DNA from: Congregibacter variabilis
Lineage (GTDB): Bacteria; Pseudomonadota; Gammaproteobacteria; Pseudomonadales; Halieaceae
Length of the DNA: 64,000 bases
NCBI RefSeq assembly: GCF_045689235.1
Contig: NZ_CP136864.1
Span: 1,178,001-1,242,000, forward strand
Direction: 5' to 3'
A program made the position numbers and the translations under genes. Of the stretch, positions 1 to 8,525 are shown piece after piece. Each line of letters opens with the position of its first letter. The first letter of the stretch is position 1. Below the pieces are notes generated by a model, which worked only from the letters and a program-made list of their open reading frames with translations, was not told the origin of the DNA and did no database searches.

Positions 1-64
1 CGCGCAGCGAAGCCCCCTGAGCAGGCAGAGCGATCAGTAAGCACAACAGCAGCGAGCGCAGCAT
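1..64 (-). CDS. urtB: urea ABC transporter permease UrtB, N-terminal fragment (runs off the window)
   Basis: An ATG at 62-64 on the minus strand opens a frame of 21 codons to the window edge, reading M-L-R-S-L-L-L-C-L-L-I-A-L-P-A-Q-G-A. This is a typical signal peptide. UrtB permeases commonly carry an exported N-terminal segment before the membrane domain, so a signal peptide directly after urtA fits urtB. The gap to the urtA stop is about 20 bases, consistent with one operon. Identity rests mainly on position, because only the leader is visible. Confidence 0.6.
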   Translation of the reverse strand, partial: MLRSLLLCLLIALPAQGASLR

Positions 65-84
65 AGGAAAACTCGGAAAAGCCG

Positions 85-1398
85 CTACTCGGTACTTTCA
101 GCCAGACAGCGCTTCTCATCTTGCTGATAGTTGCCACAGCGCATAGGCGCGCGCCAGTCGGCCACCAGATCTTTGGAACCCGGCAAATAGTCTGACCAGG
201 CGTCGCCGGCCACGGCCTCTGGAGTCTCCCAAACAACCTGAAACTGACCATCGTCAAGGATCTCGCCGATGAGTACAGGCTTGGTGATGTGGTGGTTGGG
301 TAGCATGGTAGCCATGCCGCCAGACAAGTTAGGGACGCTCACACCTACGATGGCATCCTGCACCGCATCGGAATCCGTGCTCTGGGCTGCCTCTACGGCT
401 TTCGCCCACATGTTAAAGCCAATGTAGTGGGCTTCCATGGGATCATTGGTCACTCGATTGTCATCGCCGATAAACGCAAGCCACTGGTCGATGAAATCAA
501 AGTTGGCGTCATCCTCGACGCTCATAAAATAGTTCCACGCCGCTAAATGACCGACAAGAGGCGCGGTATCGATTCCTGAGAGCTCTTCTTCACCCACCGA
601 AAAGGCGATCACAGGAATATCCGTAGCGCTCACACCCTGGTTTGCCAACTCCTTGTAAAAGGGCACGTTGGCATCGCCATTAACGGTAGATACCACCGCC
701 GTTTTCGCGCCTGTGCTGCCAAAGCGCTTTATCTCGGCAACGATACTTTGCCAGTCAGAGTGACCAAACGGCGTGTAGTTAACGAGAATATCCTCTGACG
801 CCACGCCCTTTTGCTCAAGATAGGCTTGAAGAATCTTATTGGTCGTTCGCGGATAAACGTAGTCGGTGCCCGCCAGCACCCAGCGCTTGACGCCCTGGGA
901 CATTAAATAGTCGACAGCGGGAATCGCCTGTTGATTAGGCGCCGCTCCCGTATAAAAAACATTTCGCGAGGACTCCTCGCCCTCGTACTGAACCGGGTAA
1001 AACAGCAAGCCATTGAGCTCCTCGAACACCGGCAGCACGGACTTGCGAGATACCGAGGTCCAGCAACCAAACACCACATCCACCTTTTCTCGCACAAGTA
1101 ACTCTCGCGCCTTTTCTGCAAAGAGCGGCCAGTCCGACGCTGGATCAACCACAACGGCCTCGAGGGGCCGCCCCAGAAGGCCTCCCCGGGCATTCTGCTG
1201 CTCTATTAACATCAGAACGGTGTCTTTGAGCGTCGTCTCGCTGATCGCCATGGTTCCAGACAGTGAATGCAACACACCCACCCGGATAGGCTCTGGATCC
1301 TGACTGCGAGCACCGAAAGAGATCAGCGACAACAGTAGGCTCAGAGCCAGGCAACGAACACTGGCAGGCGTGAAAAATTTGCGAGGAAACAAATCCAT
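85..1398 (-). CDS. urtA: urea ABC transporter substrate-binding protein UrtA
   Basis: This is a 437-residue periplasmic binding protein of the branched-chain amino acid/amide type (type I fold). It begins with a signal peptide (about residues 1-32, hydrophobic core LALSLLLSLISF). The stretch YPVQYEGEESSRNVFYTGAAP near residue 140 is characteristic of UrtA/FmdD urea and amide receptors, as are VVFGCWTS and the C-terminal MRCGNYQQD. The protein should capture urea in the periplasm and deliver it to UrtB/UrtC with ATPases UrtD/UrtE, which would lie beyond the left edge. It is the first visible gene of the operon. No urease genes are in the window. A short-chain amide as substrate is the main alternative. 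Confidence 0.9.
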   Translation of the reverse strand: MDLFPRKFFTPASVRCLALSLLLSLISFGARSQDPEPIRVGVLHSLSGTMAISETTLKDTVLMLIEQQNARGGLLGRPLEAVVVDPASDWPLFAEKARELLVREKVDVVFGCWTSVSRKSVLPVFEELNGLLFYPVQYEGEESSRNVFYTGAAPNQQAIPAVDYLMSQGVKRWVLAGTDYVYPRTTNKILQAYLEQKGVASEDILVNYTPFGHSDWQSIVAEIKRFGSTGAKTAVVSTVNGDANVPFYKELANQGVSATDIPVIAFSVGEEELSGIDTAPLVGHLAAWNYFMSVEDDANFDFIDQWLAFIGDDNRVTNDPMEAHYIGFNMWAKAVEAAQSTDSDAVQDAIVGVSVPNLSGGMATMLPNHHITKPVLIGEILDDGQFQVVWETPEAVAGDAWSDYLPGSKDLVADWRAPMRCGNYQQDEKRCLAESTE

Positions 1399-1431
1399 TG
1401 ATGATGACTCCGTGACATATCAAGCGTATCC

Positions 1432-1443
1432 GCAAAGCTTTGC
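1432..1443. promoter_or_regulatory. 12-bp perfect palindrome upstream of urtA
   Basis: GCAAAGCTTTGC lies about 34-45 bases upstream of the urtA start, in the 166-base gap between urtA and the parvulin-like gene. The position suits an operator, but I recognise no regulator consensus and saw no convincing sigma-54 (-24/-12) element. It may be chance. Confidence 0.2.
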
Positions 1444-1564
1444 AAAAGCCGAGCCACCGCCAGCAGGCGCTAGGGGCCGTGACTGAAGACCACCACGACG
1501 TGCAGTTGCACCAATTTATGGCAAAAAAGCCTGAGATTCGCACAAATACAGTGCGCGCAGGTTT

Positions 1565-2350
1565 CTACCGGGAGCCAGTCTCAAGGGGGTAAGCAGCGCG
1601 TTTCGTCTCGACAAACGCCTCGACCGCTGCAGACACGGCTTCGGCTTGATAGTCAGCCATCACCTGATCTTTCACGCGCTCAAACGACAGCAGGACTGGC
1701 TTGTCACGACGCTCAACGCGAAAGTAGTGCCAGCCCTCGGCAGACTGATAAGGCCCCTGCCACTCGGCGATAGAAATCTCTTCAAGTACCTCCAGCAGCG
1801 ACTGCCCAAACAAGCCTCGAATCATACTCACGCCATAATTCGGAAAATCCTTACCCTGCCAGAGCTGATCATCACCGATGACATCACCTTGATTCAGCTG
1901 TGCCAACAGCTGATCGGGGGCCTGTGGTGCATCGCGAAACAAGCGTTGAGTAAAACTGATGGTCGCCTCGCTGTAATAGCGATCAATGTTATCCGTGTAA
2001 AAATTGACCAGGTCCTTGCCTGAGGGCTCGAGAATTTCGCCGGTAACCTGCTGCTGCATGAGTTCAATAATCAACTCGCGAATACTGGGATCGCTCGCAT
2101 AAAGCTCGCGGCTGAGGCCCTCGCGAAACAGCAGTTCGCGCTCATAATAATCTTCGACAATCCGCTGAACATCATTCGAATCCGCCGATCGACCCGTCAG
2201 CATTTCCCATTCACTCACCAACAGTGCCTGGGCACCATTACTGAGCACAATGGGCGTCGACTCCTCACGCTGCAGGAGGCCAAAGAGCACAAAGAGCAGG
2301 GCACCTAAAACGAAAAAAATCAGTACCGGGTCCTTCAGTAAACGCTTCAT
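1565..2350 (-). CDS. membrane-anchored parvulin-like peptidyl-prolyl isomerase
   Basis: This is a 261-residue protein starting MKRLLKDPVL, with one N-terminal membrane segment (about residues 8-25, LIFFVLGALLFVLFGLL) and a charged extracytoplasmic remainder. The C-terminal part (EVLEEISIAEWQGPYQSAEGWHYFRVERRD) matches the end of PpiC/SurA-type rotamase domains, and the middle is helical like SurA-family chaperone regions. It probably helps fold exported proteins. I chose the ATG at 2350, preceded by GCGAGG. A TTG at 2377 and an ATG at 2368 are in-frame alternatives. It lies between urtA and the exported ureohydrolase on the same strand, so co-transcription with the latter is likely (52 bases apart). 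Confidence 0.65.
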   Translation of the reverse strand: MKRLLKDPVLIFFVLGALLFVLFGLLQREESTPIVLSNGAQALLVSEWEMLTGRSADSNDVQRIVEDYYERELLFREGLSRELYASDPSIRELIIELMQQQVTGEILEPSGKDLVNFYTDNIDRYYSEATISFTQRLFRDAPQAPDQLLAQLNQGDVIGDDQLWQGKDFPNYGVSMIRGLFGQSLLEVLEEISIAEWQGPYQSAEGWHYFRVERRDKPVLLSFERVKDQVMADYQAEAVSAAVEAFVETKRAAYPLETGSR

Positions 2351-2402
2351 AGAGCCTCGCTTACTCATCGAGCCCAAAACGCCAGCAAAAAGGCATATCT
2401 AA

Positions 2403-3866
2403 TTAAGGCTGCGAACGACCGTAATCCGGATCGATCTCTTCGGTATCGCCGGCCTTAAGGCCACGTTTTCCTGCTTTAGGCTGCTGGTCCTCGGTAGACA
2501 ACTCCGAAAGATAAGAGCCATCTGTAATACCCGTTTTACGCATGGCAATCCCAGTCAAACAGGCGTGCATGATGTAGTTGGCGTTGAGGGCTGATCGATA
2601 GGTGTTATCCAGCAGCGGATCGAGCTCCACAATTTCAAAACCAATGAGATCACTTTCGGTGCATAGTGCCCGCACGATGGGAATCGCCTCACGCATAGTT
2701 AGACCACCGGGAACCGGCGTACCGGTACCCGGTACAAAAGCCGGATCCAATACGTCGACATCAAAGGATATAAACAGCTTCTCGGTACCTTCTCTGGCCT
2801 CGCGAAGCGCATCTTCCATCACCTCTTTCCAGCCTTTCTTTTCTACCTCGGCCATTGGGTGGTAGCGCATTCCATTGTTGCGCATCCATTCGAAACCCCA
2901 GTCCCCGGGCCACGGCCCCCGGAGGCCGACCTGAATAAAGTTTTCTGCTTTTACGTGACCTTCCTTGATCGCACGGTACACAGGCTGCCCGTGGGTAATG
3001 TAATGAGCCTGCCCCTTGCCCGCGTCAAAGTGAGAATCAAAATGCACGACACCGAAGCTACCTTTGCCGTGCACGTCAGCAAGGCCTGCAATATCGGGGT
3101 ATTCCAGCGAGTGGTCGCCACCTACAATAAAGGGAATGGCCCCGGTAGCGGCGATTTCAGCTACGCGCTCACGCACGTGGTGCACGCTGATCTCCGTGCT
3201 CATGTTATCGATAGCAATATCACCGTAATCCACGATGCTCAGCACTTTACTGGGATTCACCATGGTGGCCATGTCATTCCCGCCACGGTAGTAACCGGTG
3301 CGCATAGCTTGAGGCCCGAAGCGCTGGCCCCGGTAGTAAGTCCCCATATCCAGCGGCGCACCGACGATGGCCACCTCAACATCACCGGCAATCAGGTCTT
3401 CGGGATAAATCGCCAGGGGTGCGCCTGCAAAGGTTTGAACGCCTCCGCTCCTGCTGCTGGCGTAATAGCTCAGATGGATGGGTCCCGGCTCACGTTGGGT
3501 AGCCAGTGCTTTGGGATTCATCAGTTTCCAACCGTTGAAATCCTCCGCTTCAGTATTCAGCGGTATAGAAGCCATATCGGTTTCCGGATTGAACTTACTG
3601 GCACTCTCCAAATATTGCATGGCATCTACAAAAGCCTCGACCTCTCCAGCGCTCTTGCCCCGTAGACGCACAAATAGCTTCTCCCAGGTACCTGTAAAGT
3701 CCTCACCCTCTTCCATAAGGTACTCAAGCTTCTCGCTGGGCAGGGTCTCAAGGATGCTTTGAAGTTCACCAGGAATCTCGGGCATCTCTTCGTCTGCAAT
3801 AAGCGGAGCCGTAGCCAAAGACAGCAGCAATGTGGCGACAAGCGCGGGTTTTACCGGGTAAATCAT
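2403..3866 (-). CDS. exported ureohydrolase (arginase/agmatinase family)
   Basis: This 487-residue protein has a signal peptide (residues 1-24, ending APLIA) and about 140 extra residues before the catalytic fold, against about 300-320 residues for ordinary agmatinases. The binuclear manganese ligands are all present: GGDHS (H252), DSHFD (D277, H279, D281) and SFDVDVLDP (D369, D371). The loops RGQRFGPQAMR, THGQPVYRA, GTGTPVPGG and the acidic GFEIVELDP are also present. The family hydrolyses guanidino compounds (agmatine, arginine, guanidinobutyrate, guanidine), releasing urea. An exported member is uncommon. Two genes downstream on the same strand lies urtA, so the released urea could be imported directly (inference). 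The substrate cannot be read from sequence. An AGGA ribosome site precedes the ATG. Confidence 0.85.
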   Translation of the reverse strand: MIYPVKPALVATLLLSLATAPLIADEEMPEIPGELQSILETLPSEKLEYLMEEGEDFTGTWEKLFVRLRGKSAGEVEAFVDAMQYLESASKFNPETDMASIPLNTEAEDFNGWKLMNPKALATQREPGPIHLSYYASSRSGGVQTFAGAPLAIYPEDLIAGDVEVAIVGAPLDMGTYYRGQRFGPQAMRTGYYRGGNDMATMVNPSKVLSIVDYGDIAIDNMSTEISVHHVRERVAEIAATGAIPFIVGGDHSLEYPDIAGLADVHGKGSFGVVHFDSHFDAGKGQAHYITHGQPVYRAIKEGHVKAENFIQVGLRGPWPGDWGFEWMRNNGMRYHPMAEVEKKGWKEVMEDALREAREGTEKLFISFDVDVLDPAFVPGTGTPVPGGLTMREAIPIVRALCTESDLIGFEIVELDPLLDNTYRSALNANYIMHACLTGIAMRKTGITDGSYLSELSTEDQQPKAGKRGLKAGDTEEIDPDYGRSQP

Positions 3867-4015
3867 GAGTCAGTCCTGTAGCAAGGGATTCACTGCCGTG
3901 GAGTGCGGCAAAGATAACTACGTCAAATACAGCAATTAACGTGCCCATTGAGTGCATCGCTGATCAAGGGCATCGCAATGCCCGCCACTTTGCCACAAGA
4001 ACCCGACTGATTCCG

Positions 4016-5137
4016 TCAAAAGGCCAGGGATTCCTGCACCGGCCCCGCTTCCGCGACGCCTTCTGGGTCATCGATGCTGGCCCCCAGCGGCGCCTCCAGC
4101 GCAGACAGGGTGAGTCCCAGTAAACGCACGCCTTTCGCGACAGGCAGTAAAGCTTCTAATAGCCCACGGGATATACGCTCGAAGTCCGCGCGAGTCTCTA
4201 CCGGAGGGCTCACCGAGCGTGCCCGGGTTATTTGTTGGAAATCCGCATACTTCACCTTGAGAGTCACGGTCCTTCCCAGAGTTTTGTTTTTTTCAATCCG
4301 CTCCCAAACAATATCGATGATATGTTCCAGGGCTGTACGCAGATCTTCATCAAGCAGCAAATCTTGTGAATAGGTGCGCTCTCCCCCAATGGACTTGCGC
4401 TCGCGATCCGGGCGTACGGATCGATAGTCTTCACCGCGGCTTGCTTGGTAAAGGTAGTGCGCCGACTTACCAAAATGCTGCTCCAAAAAACTCAGGGTCT
4501 GAGCACGTATATCCGCTCCGGTATGAATGCCCAAGGCCGACATACGCTCAGCCGTTCTCGGCCCAACACCATAGAAACGCCGGGCTGGCAGAGACGCCAC
4601 AAAGTCAGCACCCTCCCCCGGACGAACCACTAACACGCCATCGGGCTTGTTTTGGTCTGACGCCACCTTGGCAATGAACTTGTTGTAACTCACTCCCGCG
4701 CTAGCTGTTAAGTGCAGCTCATCGCGGATATTCCGTCGGATAGCCTCGGCTATACCCGTCGCACTCCCAATGCCGGCAGTATCGGCAGTTACGTCCAGGT
4801 AGGCCTCATCAAGTGATAATGGTTCGATGAGCTCGGTGTAGCGCGCAAAGATTTCGTGTAATTGTCGGGATACAGCGCGGTAGACCTCAAATCGGGGCTT
4901 CACAAACAGTAGCTTGGGACAGCGGCGCCTTGCGGTGACTCCGGGCATTGCAGACTTCACTCCAAACTTTCGGGCTTCGTAGCTCGCTGCGGCAACAACA
5001 CCCCGCTTGGCCGATCCTCCCACAGCCAGTGGCTTACCCCGCAATGAGGGGTCATCCCGCTGTTCCACGCTGGCATAAAACGCATCCATATCAACATGGA
5101 TAATCTTGCGCGGGTTGGCAGGCGAGTCTTCAGTCAT
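4016..5137 (-). CDS. dinB: DNA polymerase IV (Y-family translesion polymerase)
   Basis: This is a 373-residue Y-family polymerase. The metal-binding palm motif HVDMDAFYASVEQ lies at about residues 14-26, SLDEAYLDV at about 104-112, and FIAKVASDQNKPDG follows. A little-finger domain ends in QESLAF at the extreme C-terminus, which fits the QxxLxF beta-clamp-binding consensus. It performs error-prone synthesis past DNA damage. I chose the ATG at 5137; a GTG one codon earlier is also possible. I saw no LexA-type site in the 143 bases upstream, which it shares divergently with the MscS gene. Confidence 0.95.
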   Translation of the reverse strand: MTEDSPANPRKIIHVDMDAFYASVEQRDDPSLRGKPLAVGGSAKRGVVAAASYEARKFGVKSAMPGVTARRRCPKLLFVKPRFEVYRAVSRQLHEIFARYTELIEPLSLDEAYLDVTADTAGIGSATGIAEAIRRNIRDELHLTASAGVSYNKFIAKVASDQNKPDGVLVVRPGEGADFVASLPARRFYGVGPRTAERMSALGIHTGADIRAQTLSFLEQHFGKSAHYLYQASRGEDYRSVRPDRERKSIGGERTYSQDLLLDEDLRTALEHIIDIVWERIEKNKTLGRTVTLKVKYADFQQITRARSVSPPVETRADFERISRGLLEALLPVAKGVRLLGLTLSALEAPLGASIDDPEGVAEAGPVQESLAF

Positions 5138-5280
5138 CACCCGATACTAGAAAGCTCAGGGACTTCCGGCAAGCAACTTCCTACGACGCGGGTCTTCGCA
5201 GGCAAATTACTGCTGGATAATTGCCATGTGCGATTGCTTCACGCATCCTACGCAGCTAAGTCGCACATCAGCTCTCAACT

Positions 5281-6516
5281 ATGAACCAAAGCCTTGAAAC
5301 CCTCGAACTCTGGCTAGCCCAATGGATGGGCAATGCCTTATGGGCGGACATCGCATCTCGCACCGGCGCGCTGCTTCTCGTGTCGTTTATGGTTTGGATC
5401 GTTTGGCGTTTACTCGATCGCTGGCGAAAAGGCGTTCACCGCTGGATTGATGCAGACGGGTCCGGCGCCCGTGCCCTAACAGTTCAAGATCAACAGATCT
5501 TCACCGAGCGGGAGCTGGCAAGAGCACTTCACAGCGTCGTCAACGGCGTGTGGCGTTTGCTGCGAGCAGTACTGCTCATAAGTTGGCTGAACCTGGTCTT
5601 CACGCAGTTTTCCTGGAGTCGCGATCTTGCCGTCAATATTATTGGCTTTGTGTTCGCGCAGCTTGGCGTCATTGCTGCCGCAGTGCTTAACTACCTCCCT
5701 AATCTTTTCATCATTGGCATCATTGCTCTCATCTCGCGCCTCGTGATTCGCACCACGCGAGGGATCTTCGAAGGGATCCGACTGGAACGCATCACCCTGC
5801 CTGGTTTCTATCCCGACTGGGCCGAAACCAGCTTTGGACTGTCTCGTCTGCTGATCATCGCCATTACTCTGGTCATCGTGTTTCCCTACCTCCCGGGATC
5901 TAGCAGCCCCGCGTTTCAGGGCCTGTCTATATTCTTTGGGGTACTGGTATCGTTAGGGTCGACATCCGCGGTCGCAAACGTGATGTCAGGCATCGTCATC
6001 ACCTACACCCGGGGCTTCAAGATTGGAGATCGAGTGCGCATCGCAGATACCGAAGGTGACGTCATCGAGCGCAGTGCGTTCGTAACACGCATCCGCACAC
6101 CAAAAAACGAAGAAGTGTCCGTGCCCAACGCGATGGTCATGAACAATCACATCGTCAACTTTAGCGCCCAGGCGAAAGAAACCGGCGTACTTCTGCACAC
6201 CACGGTTACTATTGGCTACGACATTGCCTGGACACGGGTACATCAACTGCTGTGCGAAGCAGCCAGCGCTACTGCGCATGTGTTGGAGGAGCCGGCACCC
6301 TTTGTGCTGCAAACAAGTCTTGACGACAACTATGTTGCCTACGAGCTCAACGCCTATATCCGCAATCCTTCGGCAAAGCAGCAAATCGCATCCGAAATGC
6401 ATGCGCACATTCAGGATCGCTTTAGAGAACACAATATCGAAATACTATCGCCACATTACCGGGCAAATCGCGATGGGTCAGCGGTTGCAATACCACCGCC
6501 GACTCACAACGAGTAG
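5281..6516 (+). CDS. MscS-family mechanosensitive channel
   Basis: This is a 411-residue membrane protein with hydrophobic segments near residues 25-43, 95-112, 120-157 and 190-206, then the MscS pore-lining helix (GVLVSLGSTSAVANVMSGI). The beta domain follows (ITYTRGFKIGDRVRIADTEGDVIERS, then VPNAMVMNNHIVNFS) and a C-terminal alpha/beta vestibule. It should open under membrane tension to release solutes on hypo-osmotic shock, or act as a small-conductance channel. It diverges from dinB and has no clear ribosome-binding site. It is unrelated in architecture to the much larger MscS protein at 20.7 kb, so the window holds two types. Confidence 0.9.
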   Translation: MNQSLETLELWLAQWMGNALWADIASRTGALLLVSFMVWIVWRLLDRWRKGVHRWIDADGSGARALTVQDQQIFTERELARALHSVVNGVWRLLRAVLLISWLNLVFTQFSWSRDLAVNIIGFVFAQLGVIAAAVLNYLPNLFIIGIIALISRLVIRTTRGIFEGIRLERITLPGFYPDWAETSFGLSRLLIIAITLVIVFPYLPGSSSPAFQGLSIFFGVLVSLGSTSAVANVMSGIVITYTRGFKIGDRVRIADTEGDVIERSAFVTRIRTPKNEEVSVPNAMVMNNHIVNFSAQAKETGVLLHTTVTIGYDIAWTRVHQLLCEAASATAHVLEEPAPFVLQTSLDDNYVAYELNAYIRNPSAKQQIASEMHAHIQDRFREHNIEILSPHYRANRDGSAVAIPPPTHNE

Positions 6517-6587
6517 TAATATAGAAACTCACTCTGCCACGCAGGCCTCAAAGGGCCTCTTAGCTTGTTAACCGATGGAGACGCATC

Positions 6588-8504
6588 GTGATTCACACTG
6601 ACACTTCCAGCAAACCTGCCTCTTTTTGCCGTCAAGTCGCGACCCTTGGCATCTGCCTGGGGCTGGTGCTATGCGGCGTCATTCCGGTATCTGCCCAAGA
6701 CACCGCAAAGCCGGTACTCCACGGTCGACATTGGGCGGCGGTCACCGGCAAACCCCTCGCCGCCAGCGCGGGAGCCATGATGTTCGCTCGGGGCGGCAAC
6801 GCCGTAGATGCGGCCTGCGCAATGCTAGGCGCCACATCAACCATGTGGGACACCCTCGGCTGGGGCGGTGAGACCCAGGCGTTGATCTACAACCCAAAAA
6901 CCGGAAAAGTACTGGGGATCAACGCACTGGGCGTAGCTCCTACGGGTGCGACCCCGGAGTTTTTCCAGGAAAAAGGCATGGTGTATCCCCCGGAGTATGG
7001 CCCGTTGGCCGCGGTTACTCCGGGCACGCCGGGCGGGCTTATGGTGATGCTTGCTGAGTACGGCCGCCTGAGTTTGGCCGAAGTGTTAGCGCCCTCCATG
7101 CAAATGGCCGAAGGCTATCCCATCGAGGGCGTACAGGCAGATAACATCGAGCGACGACGGGAGATCATCGCCCAGTGGCCAGATTCCAAACGCGTCTTCC
7201 TGCCCCACCTGGACGACAGCAATCCTGCGCAGCGTGCCGCTCCGGTCGATGGCGAGATATTCCAGCAGCTGGATTTACTGGCAACGCTACAAAAACTGGT
7301 GGACGCTGAGGCAGATGCTCTTGCCTCAGGAAAATCCCGCAAAGAGGCGATCTACGCTGCCTACGAGCGTTTCTATCGCGGTGACATCGCAAAAGAAATC
7401 GTCCGCGCTACCCGCGAGCAAGGAGGCCTGTTTACTGAAGAAGACCTGGCGAGCTGGGAAGTACATATCGAAGAACCCGTGAGCACCAACTACAAGGGTA
7501 TTGATGTTTACAAGCTCACCACCTGGGTACAGGGTCCGGCGATGCTGCAGGCTCTGAATATTCTCGAACCTTTGGACCTCAAAGGCATGGGCTACAACAG
7601 CGCCAACTATATTCACACGCTGTATCAAACCATGAATTTGGCTTTTGCTGATCGCGACTTTTACTACGGTGACCCATACTTTCCTCCTGCAGAGCCCATC
7701 GAAGGACTGCTGAGCAAAGAGTACGCCGCACAGCGCCGCGCGCTCATCAAGCCCGACGTTAACGATGCTATGGCCAGACCGGGAGATCCCTACCCTTTTC
7801 AGGGCGACAAGAACCCCTTTAGCAAGCTGTTGGAAGAATGGTCGCCTATTCCCCCGGCAGCGGACGCTGATGGTTCAGACGGATTTCAGCAAGCTGGCGT
7901 AGACCATGACGCAGCATTTATCGCAGGCACCACCTCTATTCAGGCAGCGGATGCCGATGGTTGGGTCGTCTCCATAACGCCCTCGGGCGGATGGATACCT
8001 GCGTTTATCGCCGGAAACAGCGGCGTGGGACTGAGCCAACGTATGCAAAGCTTTGTGTTGGATGAGCGAATCAACCCCTTCAACGTGGTCGCACCGGGTA
8101 AACGTCCTCGCGCAACGCTTACGCCCAGCCTGGCGCTCAAAGACGGCGACCCCATCATGGCTTTCTCGGTGCAGGGCGGCGACACGCAGGATCAAAATCT
8201 GCTGCAGTTCTTTTTGAACGTCGTAGAGTTTGGTATGAATGTGCAGCAAGCGGCCGAGGCACACAACGTCACGAGCTACCAGATGCAAAGCTCCTTTGGC
8301 GCGCATGTTAGCGAGCCTGGACGTCTGGATGTTACAGGCCAATTACCGCCCTACACGCGGGATCGCCTCAAGGACATGGGCTACGACGTAAAAGTTGTAA
8401 AGCGTACCTACAGCCCTATCACCGCTATTCTTATCGACCCCAAGCAAGGCACGTTTCAGGGCGGGGCCAGTGACTATGGTGATGACTACGGTATTGCCTG
8501 GTAG
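6588..8504 (+). CDS. exported gamma-glutamyltranspeptidase-like Ntn hydrolase (atypical)
   Basis: This is a 638-residue protein starting with GTG (GGAG 9 bases upstream) and a signal peptide ending about PVSAQ. The fold is that of gamma-glutamyltransferases: ARGGNAVDAACA near residue 68, then a self-cleavage site AGTTSIQAAD with predicted nucleophile T448. Departures from classical Ggt are clear. GTTS replaces DTTH. PRATLTP replaces PLSSMSP, so the oxyanion-hole serine pair is absent. INALGVAP sits where Ggt normally has a substrate-binding arginine (DFREKAP-type). VQGGDTQDQ replaces the usual GSPGG loop. The GGDxQ form is known from YwrD/cephalosporin-acylase-like members. I expect hydrolysis of an amide substrate in the periplasm rather than ordinary glutathione transpeptidation. 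Confidence 0.8.
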   Translation: MIHTDTSSKPASFCRQVATLGICLGLVLCGVIPVSAQDTAKPVLHGRHWAAVTGKPLAASAGAMMFARGGNAVDAACAMLGATSTMWDTLGWGGETQALIYNPKTGKVLGINALGVAPTGATPEFFQEKGMVYPPEYGPLAAVTPGTPGGLMVMLAEYGRLSLAEVLAPSMQMAEGYPIEGVQADNIERRREIIAQWPDSKRVFLPHLDDSNPAQRAAPVDGEIFQQLDLLATLQKLVDAEADALASGKSRKEAIYAAYERFYRGDIAKEIVRATREQGGLFTEEDLASWEVHIEEPVSTNYKGIDVYKLTTWVQGPAMLQALNILEPLDLKGMGYNSANYIHTLYQTMNLAFADRDFYYGDPYFPPAEPIEGLLSKEYAAQRRALIKPDVNDAMARPGDPYPFQGDKNPFSKLLEEWSPIPPAADADGSDGFQQAGVDHDAAFIAGTTSIQAADADGWVVSITPSGGWIPAFIAGNSGVGLSQRMQSFVLDERINPFNVVAPGKRPRATLTPSLALKDGDPIMAFSVQGGDTQDQNLLQFFLNVVEFGMNVQQAAEAHNVTSYQMQSSFGAHVSEPGRLDVTGQLPPYTRDRLKDMGYDVKVVKRTYSPITAILIDPKQGTFQGGASDYGDDYGIAW

Positions 8505-8525
8505 CGTTGAACCTTGGTTCGTCCG

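Noticed and set aside
1399..1564. Nitrogen-control sigma-54 promoter for the urt genes
   Set aside because: I looked for a -24/-12 GG-N10-GC element on the minus strand and found nothing close to consensus.
2859..3665. 268-codon open frame antisense to the ureohydrolase
   Set aside because: It lies wholly opposite a gene with intact catalytic motifs and its translation resembles no family.
3968..3983. GGGCAT-CGCA-ATGCCC hairpin downstream of dinB
   Set aside because: The stem is only six pairs and no T-tract follows on the minus strand, so I did not call a terminator.
6543..6558. AGGCC/GGCCT hairpin between the MscS gene and the Ggt-like gene
   Set aside because: A five-base stem with a mixed downstream sequence is too weak to call.
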